A stretch of 64,000 nt of DNA from positions 868,001 to 932,000 of the forward strand of contig NZ_JAIOTY010000001.1 of NCBI RefSeq assembly GCF_019931275.1, written 5' to 3'. Both the position numbers and the translations under genes were made by a program. Within the stretch, counting starts at the first letter, position 1, and each line of letters starts with the position of its first letter. The DNA is from Nitratidesulfovibrio sp. SRB-5. GTDB taxonomy: Bacteria; Desulfobacterota; Desulfovibrionia; Desulfovibrionales; Desulfovibrionaceae. This document shows positions 50,843 through 59,328 of the stretch, piece after piece. The notes beneath the pieces are model-generated. The model saw only the letters and a program-made list of their open reading frames with translations, was not told the DNA's origin and ran no database searches.

Positions 50843-51358
50843 ATGCGCAGTACAGGACTTGCCGCCGGGGCGATCATCGAGGCCAAGTGCACACGATGCA
50901 ACGACATTACCGGCCATGTCATCGTGGCCATGGTCGGCGGTGAAGTGGTGAAGGTCGAATGCCGGGCCTGCGGCTCGGTGCACAAATACCGTCCCCAGAA
51001 AAAGGACGCCCCGCGCAATGCCGCACCCTCCGTGCGCAAGGTGCGTGCGGGTGCCACCCGCGCCGAGGCCGTGGACGTTTCCAACTCACGTTCCGAGGCC
51101 GCCCGCAAGGCTGCGGCCACCCGCGCCAATCAGCGGGCCGCGCGCGACGCCGAGGCCACCGAAGTGGCCTGGAAGGTGGCCATGACCCGCAACCCGGCGG
51201 AACACAACCGCAAGTACAGCATGAGCGAAAGCTACGAAGTGGGCGAGATCATCGACCATCCGGTGTTCGGCCCCGGCGAGGTGCGCGCCGTGGTGCGCCC
51301 CGACAAGGTGGAAATACTCTTTCAGGAAGGCCTGAAGGTATTGCGCTGCGTCTGCTAG
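50843..51358 (+). CDS. Zinc-ribbon protein with C-terminal HPxFGxG domain, unknown function
   Basis: A 171-residue protein. An N-terminal zinc ribbon is formed by AKCTRCNDITGH and KVECRACGSVHKY (two CxxC). A basic, Ala/Arg-rich, helical middle follows (SEAARKAAATRANQRAARDA). The C-terminal YEVGEIIDHPVFGPGEVRAV with VEILFQEGLKVLRC resembles the small SH3-like module at the end of UvrD-type helicases and CarD-like proteins. RNA or nucleic-acid binding is plausible. AAAGG lies upstream of ATG 50843; a strong terminator follows. Confidence 0.75.
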   Translation: MRSTGLAAGAIIEAKCTRCNDITGHVIVAMVGGEVVKVECRACGSVHKYRPQKKDAPRNAAPSVRKVRAGATRAEAVDVSNSRSEAARKAAATRANQRAARDAEATEVAWKVAMTRNPAEHNRKYSMSESYEVGEIIDHPVFGPGEVRAVVRPDKVEILFQEGLKVLRCVC

Positions 51359-51395
51359 TTTTCATGGTGCCATCTGCGCACCATCCTGCGGACAA

Positions 51396-51427
51396 CAAAA
51401 AACCCGGAGCTTGCTCCGGGTTTTTTT
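51396..51427. terminator. Bidirectional terminator between the zinc-ribbon gene and surE
   Basis: AACCCGGAG-CTTG-CTCCGGGTT flanked by AAAA and TTTTTTT; 9-bp stem. It ends both convergent transcripts. Confidence 0.93.
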
Positions 51428-51456
51428 CATGTGTCCTGACCAGGTGTTGCGCCAGT

Positions 51457-52260
51457 TCAGCGCCCGCCGTCCAGCCACGCGCGGATGTCGCCAAAGGCGG
51501 TGCGCGCCGTGAAGTCGAGGGTCAGCGGGGTTACCGAGACCACCCGGTCCATGCTGAGGGCGTAGACGTCGGTTTCCGGCGATTCGCCGGGTGCGGGCCC
51601 CTTGGTCACGGTGGCGTCGCCCAGCCTGCTGCCCAGCGAAGGGGCGACCAGCCGCGATTCGTAGTACATGTCCGGCGAAAGGCGGGTGAGCCGCCACGGC
51701 GTATCCGGGGTGGCCCCGGCGGGCACGTCTATCTTCAGCACGTGCACGTCGCCGGGCAGGCCGCGCTCCAGCACCATGCCCGCGAACAGCGCAAGAAAGT
51801 GCATGGCGGCGCTCCAGTCCTGCTCGGTGTAGGCGTGGTGCGATTCGATGCCCGTTTCCATGGAAACGGCCAGCGCCGGAATGCCCCGGCAGGCCCCCTC
51901 CAGCGCGGCGCCCACCGTGCCGGAACTGGTGATGCTGGCCCCCAGGTTTTCTCCGTAGTTGATGCCGGATACCAGCAGCGCGGGGGCGTAGCCGGGCATC
52001 ACCTTCAGCCCGTGGCCCACCGTGGCCGCAGGGGATGCATCGCAGGCCCAGGCCCGCAACGGCGCGCCCGCCACGGCAAGTTCCACCTGTTGCAGGGTTG
52101 CGTTGCGGTCGCCGGTCTGGGCGCGGCCCATGGCCGTCTGCTGGCGCAGCGGGGCGAACACGTCCAGCCCGCCCAGGGGGTGCAGCGCCTCTGCCGCGGC
52201 CAGCAGGCCGGGCGAGTGCACGCCGTCGTCGTTGGTCAGCAGGATGCGCGGTGTTGTCAT
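51457..52260 (-). CDS. surE: 5'/3'-nucleotidase SurE
   Basis: A 267-residue metal-dependent survival-protein phosphatase. It shows ILLTNDDGVHSPGLLAAAEAL (metal-binding DD), FAPLRQQTAMG (with Gln where Asn/Ser is common), LVSGINYGENLGASITSSGT and VGAALEGACRGIPALAVS. AGGAAG precedes ATG 52260. It is followed on the same strand, 77 bp upstream, by the large GGDEF/EAL gene. Confidence 0.95.
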   Translation of the reverse strand: MTTPRILLTNDDGVHSPGLLAAAEALHPLGGLDVFAPLRQQTAMGRAQTGDRNATLQQVELAVAGAPLRAWACDASPAATVGHGLKVMPGYAPALLVSGINYGENLGASITSSGTVGAALEGACRGIPALAVSMETGIESHHAYTEQDWSAAMHFLALFAGMVLERGLPGDVHVLKIDVPAGATPDTPWRLTRLSPDMYYESRLVAPSLGSRLGDATVTKGPAPGESPETDVYALSMDRVVSVTPLTLDFTARTAFGDIRAWLDGGR

Positions 52261-52336
52261 GTAATCTTCCTGGGGATGGCGTGTTGCCTGTCTGTTGCCC
52301 GGGGTGTTGCCCGGTATGTTGCCGGCGCGTGGGCGT

Positions 52337-55300
52337 TCAGCGCGGTTCGGTTGTTGCGGGGGCGCTGGCGTCCGGCTCGCCGGGTTCGTCTGGGCCACCG
52401 CTCCCTGTCGGGGCAGTCGTGCCCGTGGAAGCGTCGGGAACGCCCCCGGCGGTGATGAACTCCACGGCCCGTTCTTCGGCAACGGGGCGGGAGAAATGGT
52501 ACCCCTGCACCGAGTGGCAGCCCAGTTCCGCCACGATGGCGAACTGTTCCGCCGTCTCCACCCCTTCGGCCACCACGTGCAGGCCCAGGCTGCGGCCAAG
52601 GGTGACCACGGTGCGCACGATCTCGCGGTTTTCCGCATCCCCGGCCACGGCGGACACGAACGAACGGTCCACCTTCAACGTATCCACCGGAAAGCGTTGC
52701 AGGTATGCCAGCGACGAGTAGCCGGTGCCGAAGTCGTCGATGCCGATGCCCACCCCCAGCCTGCGCAGCGCTTCCAGCCGCTGCAACGCGCCGTCCGGGT
52801 CCTTCATGATGGCCGTTTCGGTTATCTCCAGCTTCAGGGCTTCCGGCGGCAGCCCGGTGTCGGACAGGATGCGGGCCACGCGCCCGGTAAGGTTGGGCTG
52901 CGAGGCCTGCCGCGCCGAAAGGTTTACCGAAACGTACAGGTCATGCGCGCCGGGCAGGGTGGCCCGCCAGCGGGCCAGGGTGGCCGCCGCCTGTTCCAGC
53001 ACCCATTGGCCGATGCGCAGGATCAGCCCCGTTTCCTCGGCCATGGGAATGAACCGGGCTGGAGGCACCGCGCCCTCGGTGGGGTGCCGCCAGCGCACCA
53101 GCGCCTCGAAACCCAGAAGTCGCGGGCCGTCCACGGCGAACACCGGCTGGTACTCCAGGTACAGCTGCTTGCGGCGCATGGCCATGGAAAGGTCGCCTTC
53201 CAGGGTCATCATTTCCATGGTGTGGCGGTGCATGGACTGGTTGAACACCCGGAACCGCCCCTTGCCCTGGGCCTTGGCCTGGTACATGGCGATGTCCGCG
53301 TCGCGCAGCAGCGCGTCGGCTGTGTCGTACCCCTGGGTGCGCAGGACCATGCCGATGCTGGCGGACGTGCGCACCACCTTGGCGCCCATGCGCACCGGGC
53401 GTTCCAGCGCGGCCAGCAGGCGGCGGGTGATCTGCACGATGCGCCGGGGCGAGTCCACGTCTTCCAGCAGCAGGGCAAACTCGTCGCCGCCAAGGCGGGC
53501 CACGGTGTCGCCCGCGCGCACCACCGGTCGCATGCGCCGGGCCACTTCCACCAGCAGGTTGTCGCCGGTGGTGTGGCCGTGGCTGTCATTGATGAACTTG
53601 AAGCGGTCCAGGTCCAGCATCAGCACGGCAAAGCGGTAGCTGTCGTTGCGGCGGCGGCGCTGGATGGCCCGCTCTATGCGGTCCAGCAGCAGGGCGCGGT
53701 TGGGCAGGCCGGTAAGCGGGTCGTGCAGGGCGAGATGGGTCAGCATTTCCTCGCCCTGCTTGCGTTCTATGGCCACGGCCACCTGCTCGGCCACCGGCAC
53801 CATCAGTTCCGCGTCGCGGGCCGAGAAGAATTCCGAATCCTCGTAATGTTGCACCACCATGGCCCCGATGACCTTGCCGCGCGAGCGTAGCGGGGTGCCC
53901 AGCCAGGCCGCCGGGCGCGACCCGAACACCGGGCGCGCCTCGATGTCGTCGCTGTGCAGGTGCACCTGCCTGCCGGTGCGGATGACCTCCAGCGTGGGGC
54001 TTTGCACGGTGGGGTTGGAAATGTGCTCCACCGGCTTGTAACGGGCGTCGCGCTCGTCGGCGAAGTAGGCGAAGTCCAGCCGGTCTTCCGGTTCGTTGAT
54101 CAGGGCAATGAAGAAGTTGGGGGCCTGCACGTGGCGGCGCAGGGCGGTGTGGATGGACAGGAACAGTTCGTCCAGGTCACGCGTTTCGTTGATGGCGTTG
54201 GCGATGTGGAACAGGATGCCCGCGATGGCGTCGCCCTGCTTGTGGTCGGTGATGTCGGCCAGCGCTCCGGCCACTCGGTTCAGGCGCCCGCCGGGGCCAC
54301 GCCGGGCCGCGCCGCGCGCCAGAACCCAGCGCCACGTGCCGTCGGTGTGGCGGATGCGGAATTCATGCTCGAAGCGTTCCGCGTCCTCTCCGGTGATGCG
54401 GCGCACCTCCGTCAGCACGCGCAGCCTGTCCTCCGGGTGCAGGATGGCCGCGATGGCCATGGGCGACAGGGTCGCGTCGGGGGCACGCCCCAGGATTTCG
54501 AGGCAGCGCGGCGAATGGTACAGGGTATTGGTGGCCAGTTCCCATTCCCAGATGCCGTCGTTGGTGGCGGAGATGGCCATGTCGTAGCGCTGGCGGCTTT
54601 TTTCCAGTTCCCGCACCTGGTTGTGCCGCTCGGTGATGTCGCGGATGGTCTGGATGACCCCGTTCAGCCGCCCTTCGCCATCGCGCAGGGCGGATGCCAC
54701 GGTCCACACGTGGGCGCCCCGACCGCCGAACAGCGTGGGCACGTAGGCCTCCGCCGCCAGTTTGTCGCCGTGCTCGCTGAACCGGGTGTAGTGGCTGGGC
54801 TGGGGCATGTCCGGACTGAAGAACCAGTCGCCCAGCAGGGGGATGCGTTCGCCGTAGAAGGGCAGGGCATATTCGAAGTTGCCGCGTCCCAGCATCTCGC
54901 TGGCGGAATGGCCGGTCATTTCCTCCATGGCGCGGTTCCAGGCAATGACCCGGCGGCTTGCGTCCAGCACCAGAACGGCGTCGGGCAGAAAGTCGATGAT
55001 GTCGCGCAGCCTGCGCCACGCCTCGGAAAGCTGGTCCTGCATCGCCTTCTGTTCGGTGATGTCCAGCACGAAGCCGTCGATGTAGTCCACCTCTGCCGGG
55101 GCGTTGCCCGCCTTTGCGTCGGCACGGTACGTGCCGTTCGGCGCGCCCGTTCCGGCAGTCTGGCCAGTTTTGGCGATCTGGCCCGTTTGCGCAGCCTGGG
55201 CAGGAGCAGGGCCGCGCACCAGGCGCGCGCTGACAAGCCCCCAGAACAGGCTGCCGTCGCGCCGCTTGAGGCGCAGTTCCATGCGGTCCACGCGGCCCGT

Positions 55301-56074
55301 GGCCTGCAACGCACCAACGAAGCGCTGGCGGTCTGCCGGGTTGGCGTACATCTGCCGGGGAATGTCCGAGACGCATTCCAGCATTTCTTCCGTGGTGGGG
55401 CAGCCCCAGATGCGCGCGTATTCCGGGTTGACGTTCTCGTAGCGGCCTTCGGGCGTCACGCGGAAGATGCCCACCGGCGCGTTGGTGAAAATGGCGTGGT
55501 ACTGTTCGCGTGCCCGGTCCAGGTCCACCGCCTGAGTCGAAGTGTTTGCCCGACCCGAAGCGTCTGCCTGGCCCGAAGCGGCGGCGTGCGCATGAGGCAG
55601 AGCGCCCCGCTGAACATCCTGCTTCGCGCCAGCGGCCTTGCCGCGCCGCAGACGCAACCCCGCCAGCAGGCCCAGCACCAGCCCGGCGGCAAGGCCGAAC
55701 AGCAGCGCGGACGACGTCCACGGCACGGCGCCTTCGACGGCGGCCCAGGCCGGGCGGGCGGTGGCAATGGGGGTGACGATGGCAGCGGCGGCAACGGCGG
55801 CAACGGCGCCAGTGTCGGCCAGGGTCGGCAGGGGCAAACGCAGGCGCGGTACGAACGGGAGAACCGGCAGGCGAAACGCGTGGAGCACAAGGCGCGGGTG
55901 GGGCGGGGTGCGCAGGCGGCGAATGCGTCGGGGGGTATCTGCGGCGTGATGGCGTGCGGCAGGCACAAGTCCTGGCTGTGTCATGCGGGAGCGGCGCGGG
56001 CAGTCGGCAGGCACGCGCGAGGGCGCATGCGACGATGCCTCCTGCGGCCAGGGCGCCTTGCGGCGGGTGGTCAT
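52337..56074 (-). CDS. Membrane-associated PAS-PAS-PAS-GAF-GGDEF-EAL signalling protein
   Basis: A 1245-residue c-di-GMP enzyme. After a long basic N-terminus come hydrophobic segments near residues 70-160 (TGAVAAVAAAAIVTPIA; SALLFGLAAGLVLGLLAGL), three PAS domains (YHAIFTNAPVGIFRVTPEGR; LPDAVLVLDASRRVIAWNRA; ISATNDGIWEWELATN), a GAF domain (LFHIANAINETRDLDELFLS), GGDEF and EAL. GGDEF is intact (ARLGGDEFALLLED) with the inhibitory RxxD five residues before it. EAL is intact (FEALVRW, VNLSARQ, LEITETAIM, DDFGTGYSSL, KVDRSF). Both cyclase and phosphodiesterase activity are possible. ATG 56074 has AAGGG upstream; a TTG at 56146 is the alternative. Confidence 0.92.
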   Translation of the reverse strand: MTTRRKAPWPQEASSHAPSRVPADCPRRSRMTQPGLVPAARHHAADTPRRIRRLRTPPHPRLVLHAFRLPVLPFVPRLRLPLPTLADTGAVAAVAAAAIVTPIATARPAWAAVEGAVPWTSSALLFGLAAGLVLGLLAGLRLRRGKAAGAKQDVQRGALPHAHAAASGQADASGRANTSTQAVDLDRAREQYHAIFTNAPVGIFRVTPEGRYENVNPEYARIWGCPTTEEMLECVSDIPRQMYANPADRQRFVGALQATGRVDRMELRLKRRDGSLFWGLVSARLVRGPAPAQAAQTGQIAKTGQTAGTGAPNGTYRADAKAGNAPAEVDYIDGFVLDITEQKAMQDQLSEAWRRLRDIIDFLPDAVLVLDASRRVIAWNRAMEEMTGHSASEMLGRGNFEYALPFYGERIPLLGDWFFSPDMPQPSHYTRFSEHGDKLAAEAYVPTLFGGRGAHVWTVASALRDGEGRLNGVIQTIRDITERHNQVRELEKSRQRYDMAISATNDGIWEWELATNTLYHSPRCLEILGRAPDATLSPMAIAAILHPEDRLRVLTEVRRITGEDAERFEHEFRIRHTDGTWRWVLARGAARRGPGGRLNRVAGALADITDHKQGDAIAGILFHIANAINETRDLDELFLSIHTALRRHVQAPNFFIALINEPEDRLDFAYFADERDARYKPVEHISNPTVQSPTLEVIRTGRQVHLHSDDIEARPVFGSRPAAWLGTPLRSRGKVIGAMVVQHYEDSEFFSARDAELMVPVAEQVAVAIERKQGEEMLTHLALHDPLTGLPNRALLLDRIERAIQRRRRNDSYRFAVLMLDLDRFKFINDSHGHTTGDNLLVEVARRMRPVVRAGDTVARLGGDEFALLLEDVDSPRRIVQITRRLLAALERPVRMGAKVVRTSASIGMVLRTQGYDTADALLRDADIAMYQAKAQGKGRFRVFNQSMHRHTMEMMTLEGDLSMAMRRKQLYLEYQPVFAVDGPRLLGFEALVRWRHPTEGAVPPARFIPMAEETGLILRIGQWVLEQAAATLARWRATLPGAHDLYVSVNLSARQASQPNLTGRVARILSDTGLPPEALKLEITETAIMKDPDGALQRLEALRRLGVGIGIDDFGTGYSSLAYLQRFPVDTLKVDRSFVSAVAGDAENREIVRTVVTLGRSLGLHVVAEGVETAEQFAIVAELGCHSVQGYHFSRPVAEERAVEFITAGGVPDASTGTTAPTGSGGPDEPGEPDASAPATTEPR

Positions 56075-56403
56075 CTGAGGCCCTTCGGGAAACGGCGTTG
56101 AATGAAAAAGGATAGAGGATTCCGTTCCGTTTGAAAAGCACCTCAAGTGTCATGTGTCTGATGTCACGGGATATTTTTTCCTGACAGCGATGGGGGCAGG
56201 TCCCGTTTCTGCCCGGTGGGGCAGGGCGGCTATGGGGGGTGGTCGCGGTGCGTGCACGCAGGGGGGCACCACCCTTGATCTTTCCTGTTGACGGATGGCT
56301 CCGCATGGGGCAAGGGCAGAAACTGGGGCCGCGCAGCAGGACATCGGTCCTGTCCCGATGAAACGGCGCGGGCGTGTTCCATTTTTAGTGAGAGGTTTTT
56401 CGC

Positions 56404-56670
56404 ATGGCCAAGTCTATCTACGTCGGCAATCTGCCTTGGTCCGCCACCGAGGACGAAGTGCGCAGCCTGTTCAGCCCTTACGGCACGGTGCTTTCCGTCA
56501 AGCTGGTCACCGACCGTGAAACCGGGCGTGCCCGTGGTTTCGGCTTTGTCGAGATGGATGACGCCGCTGCCGCGGCGGCCATCGAAGCTCTGGACAACAC
56601 CCCGTTCGGCGGTCGCAACCTGCGCGTCAACGAGGCGCAGCCCAAGGCGCCCCGCCCGCCCCGCTACTAG
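56404..56670 (+). CDS. Small RRM-type RNA-binding protein
   Basis: An 88-residue single RNA-recognition-motif protein. RNP2 is SIYVGNLPW, RNP1 is RGFGFVEM, separated by the usual spacing, followed by a short Pro/Arg tail (QPKAPRPPRY). Such cold-induced single-RRM proteins occur in cyanobacteria and deltaproteobacteria and probably act as RNA chaperones. GAGAGG lies about 12 nt before ATG 56404. It is monocistronic, ended by the hairpin at 56695. The 329-bp gap 56075-56403 has no other feature I can support. Confidence 0.95.
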   Translation: MAKSIYVGNLPWSATEDEVRSLFSPYGTVLSVKLVTDRETGRARGFGFVEMDDAAAAAAIEALDNTPFGGRNLRVNEAQPKAPRPPRY

Positions 56671-56694
56671 ACACAAGCCGCACGCTGCATGTTG

Positions 56695-56729
56695 CGCCGC
56701 TCCGGAACCGCGGGTTCCGGGGCGGCGTT
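56695..56729 (+). terminator. Terminator after the RRM gene
   Basis: CGCCGCTCCGGAACC pairs with GGTTCCGGGGCGGCG (one mismatch), 3-nt loop, followed by TT. 25 nt after the stop. Confidence 0.75.
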
Positions 56730-56773
56730 CTGCATGGCCCCGCAAGCGCCGGAAGCGTGTCGCGGGGGGCGTG

Positions 56774-56802
56774 TTGCATCCCCCGCCCGCAGGATGTATA
56801 TT
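56774..56802 (+). promoter_or_regulatory. Sigma-70 promoter for the lipoprotein gene
   Basis: TTGCAT, 17 nt, TATATT (5 of 6), ending 71 nt before the ATG of the glycine-zipper lipoprotein. Confidence 0.6.
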
Positions 56803-56873
56803 CAGATAGGAAATCGCACCGTCATTTCCGGCGGCGCGGCAAACGATTCCTTCCTCAAGACAAGGAGAACGAG

Positions 56874-57332
56874 ATGCGTCAACTCAAGGCCCTCGTGGCG
56901 CTGCTGATCGTCGGGCTTGCCCTTTCCGGCTGCGCCCAGACCTATGGCGGCGGCACTTACAAGGGCGGGCAGACCCGCATGTCGCACACCGTGCAGTACG
57001 GCACAGTGGAACAGGTCAATGATTCCGTGATCGAAGACAACCCCAGCGGTCTCGGCGCGCTTGGCGGTGCCGTGGTGGGCGGTGTGCTTGGCAACATGAT
57101 CGGCGGCGGCAAGGGCCGCGTGCTGACCACCCTTGGCGGTGCCGTGGCCGGTGGCGCCGCGGGCTATGCCGGCGAGCAGGCCATGAAGACCAAGAAGGCC
57201 ATCGAGATCACCGTCAGGCTGGAGAACGGACAGGTGATGTCCGTGGTGCAGGAGCCGGACGAAACCTTCATGGTGGGTGACCGGGTGCGCATCCTGACAG
57301 GAAGCGACGGTTCGGCCCGCGTCCGCCACTAG
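56874..57332 (+). CDS. Glycine-zipper outer-membrane lipoprotein (SlyB/17-kDa antigen-like)
   Basis: A 152-residue lipoprotein. Signal peptide MRQLKALVALLIVGLALSGC has a lipobox LSGC with Cys20. A central glycine-zipper (LGALGGAVVGGVLGNMIGGG, then TLGGAVAGGAAGYAGEQAM) can form membrane-inserted helices, followed by a beta-rich domain (ITVRLENGQVMSVVQEPDE, FMVGDRVRIL) as in SlyB. AAGGAG lies 7 nt before ATG 56874. Confidence 0.93.
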   Translation: MRQLKALVALLIVGLALSGCAQTYGGGTYKGGQTRMSHTVQYGTVEQVNDSVIEDNPSGLGALGGAVVGGVLGNMIGGGKGRVLTTLGGAVAGGAAGYAGEQAMKTKKAIEITVRLENGQVMSVVQEPDETFMVGDRVRILTGSDGSARVRH

Positions 57333-57504
57333 CCTGCGCTGTACACCGCAAGCCAAATGCGTATACTGGACCCGTCCCGGCCTTTCGGGGCGGGTCTTCC
57401 CTTTTCATGACGTGTCGCGGGTGGTGCCCGCCGCGCACGTCGCACGACGCCACCACACCGCGCCGGCGGCGGGCCGGCCTTCACGAACGCGACGGAGGAT
57501 ACCG

Positions 57505-58059
57505 ATGCTTGATCCCAGGGAATGCATCCTGTACAGCGGCGGCGCCGCGGGAACCGAAACCTGTTTCGGTGCCACGGCTGAAGCGTATGGCCTGCAAGAG
57601 GTCAACTACAGCTTCGAGGGGCATCAGGTGGAACGCATGCGCGGCGTGCGCGTGCTGACCAGCGAGGAACTGGCCCTGAAGGACGTGAGCCTGACCTACG
57701 TTTCGCGCCTGATGAACCGCCAGTACACCCGCGCCCCCCTGTTCCGCAAAGTGTTGCAGTCCATCTGCTGGCAGGTCAGCAGCGGGCACGAGGTGTTCGT
57801 TGTGGGCGAGGTGATGGAGGACGGCACCGTCAAGGGCGGCACCGGCTGGGGCGCCGAATTCGCCAAGATCTGCAACAAGCCCCTGTTCGTGTTCGACCAG
57901 GTGAAGAACGGCTGGTTCCGCTGGGAACAGGACGCCTGGCTGCCCGAGGCCGCCCCGCGCATTACCCATCGCCACTTCACCGCAACCGGCACCCGATTCA
58001 TCGAGGATTCCGGCAAGGCCGCCATCGAGGCCCTGTTCGCCAGATCCTTCAGCCGGTAG
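57505..58059 (+). CDS. SLOG/Rossmann-like nucleotide-binding protein, unknown function
   Basis: A 184-residue protein. The N-terminal ILYSGGAAGTETCFGATAEAYG has the SGGxxGxE-like loop of the YpsA/LOG (SLOG) superfamily, which binds nucleotides or nicotinamide-type ligands. GTGWGAEFAKICNKPLFVFDQ is a second glycine-rich loop. The C-terminus has ITHRHFTATGTRFIED, resembling the end of such folds. No enzymatic role can be given. GGAGG lies 7 nt before ATG 57505; a terminator follows. Confidence 0.75.
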   Translation: MLDPRECILYSGGAAGTETCFGATAEAYGLQEVNYSFEGHQVERMRGVRVLTSEELALKDVSLTYVSRLMNRQYTRAPLFRKVLQSICWQVSSGHEVFVVGEVMEDGTVKGGTGWGAEFAKICNKPLFVFDQVKNGWFRWEQDAWLPEAAPRITHRHFTATGTRFIEDSGKAAIEALFARSFSR

Positions 58060-58080
58060 ACAACGACCCAGCGCAGTTAC

Positions 58081-58112
58081 GGGGGCCGTCGGCGACGGCC
58101 CCCTTCGTTTTT
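58081..58112 (+). terminator. Terminator after the SLOG-like gene
   Basis: GGGGGCCGTC-GGC-GACGGCCCCC followed by TTCGTTTTT; a 10-bp stem 22 nt after the stop. Confidence 0.92.
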
Positions 58113-58233
58113 GGGCCAGCCGCGACCTTGCCCGAGTGGTCGCGACTGGCCGTGATCGTCCGAGACCACCAGGGCCATTCTTTCGCCACCTTTGGGCGCG
58201 GGGCTCGTCCCCCGTCGCCGCCACGGAGTAGAC

Positions 58234-59148
58234 ATGCCGCCGCAACCGGAGCAACGCACCACGCGCGCGGGCCTTTGGGGGGCCCTTGGCGCGTTCGGCC
58301 TGTGGGGCCTTCTGCCCCTGTACTGGAAGCTCGTCCAGCAGGTTCCCTCGTCCGAAATCCTGTGCCACCGCATCGTCTGGTCGGTGATGTTCCTGCTGCC
58401 CCTGGTGTTGCTGGGGGGGCGCCTGGCGGAAGTGCGCGCTGCCCTGGCCTCGCGCCGCAGTCTGGCCACCATCGCGGGCAGCAGCCTGCTCATCGGCGGC
58501 AACTGGTTCCTGTACATCTGGGCCGTGAATTCGGACATGGTGCTGGAAACCAGCCTAGGCTACTACATGACCCCGCTGGTCAACGCCCTGCTGGGCGCGC
58601 TGGTGCTGGGCGAACGGCCCACCCGCGTGCAGCTTGCGGCCATTGTCATCGCCGCCGCCGGGGTGCTGTCCATGCTGTTGTCGTACGGCAGGCTGCCGTG
58701 GGTGGCGCTGGTGCTGGCGGTGTCGTTCTCGTTCTACGGCCTGTTGCGCAAGCTGGTGAAGGTGGAGTCCATACCCGGCCTGTTCATCGAAACGATGCTG
58801 CTTGCGCCCGTGGCCGTGGGCTACCTTGGCTGGCTGGCGTGGCAGGGCGGCGGCGCGCTGGGGCACCAGGGCCTTGCCACCGACCTCGTGCTGGTGGGCG
58901 CGGGCATCGCCACTTCCACGCCGCTGCTGTGTTTTGCCTTCGCGGCGCGGCGGCTGCGCCTGACCACGCTGGGAGTCATGCAGTACATCGCGCCGAGCAT
59001 CGCCTTTCTGCTGGGGGCCTTCGTGTTCCGCGAGCCGGTGACGTCCGCGCACCTGCTGACCTTCGGCTGCATCTGGATGGCGCTGGCCTTGTACACGGCG
59101 GAAGGCCTGCGCGCCGCAAGAAGTGGATACCGTCACGCCGTTCGGTGA
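58234..59148 (+). CDS. rarD: RarD/EamA-family membrane transporter
   Basis: A 304-residue DMT-superfamily protein with about ten helices in two EamA repeats. RarD signatures are visible: FGLWGLLPLYWKLVQQVPSSEILCHRIVWSV at the start (shown in parts: WGLLPLYWK, HRIVWS), GGNWFLYIWAVNSDMVLETS, LGYYMTPLVNALLG, and LTTLGVMQYIAPSIAFLLG. The substrate is unknown (chloramphenicol sensitivity in RarD is a historical label). GGAG lies 5 nt before ATG 58234. Confidence 0.9.
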   Translation: MPPQPEQRTTRAGLWGALGAFGLWGLLPLYWKLVQQVPSSEILCHRIVWSVMFLLPLVLLGGRLAEVRAALASRRSLATIAGSSLLIGGNWFLYIWAVNSDMVLETSLGYYMTPLVNALLGALVLGERPTRVQLAAIVIAAAGVLSMLLSYGRLPWVALVLAVSFSFYGLLRKLVKVESIPGLFIETMLLAPVAVGYLGWLAWQGGGALGHQGLATDLVLVGAGIATSTPLLCFAFAARRLRLTTLGVMQYIAPSIAFLLGAFVFREPVTSAHLLTFGCIWMALALYTAEGLRAARSGYRHAVR

Positions 59149-59328
59149 CAGCGGCAGGGTTTTGGAGTAGCCTGACAGCAGTGGTCGTGCGGCCGTGACC
59201 CGTGCGTGGCTTGAGCGCAATCTTCGCGTGACATGGGGTCGCCATAGTGGCGTCCCCGCTGCGGGGTTGCGCCATGCACGGGATGCGGCGCGCGCGGGCG
59301 GGAAACCCATCATACCCGGAGGCTGCAC

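Noticed and set aside
52337-56146. TTG start at 56146 for the GGDEF/EAL gene
   Set aside because: No ribosome site; ATG 56074 has AAGGG at good distance.
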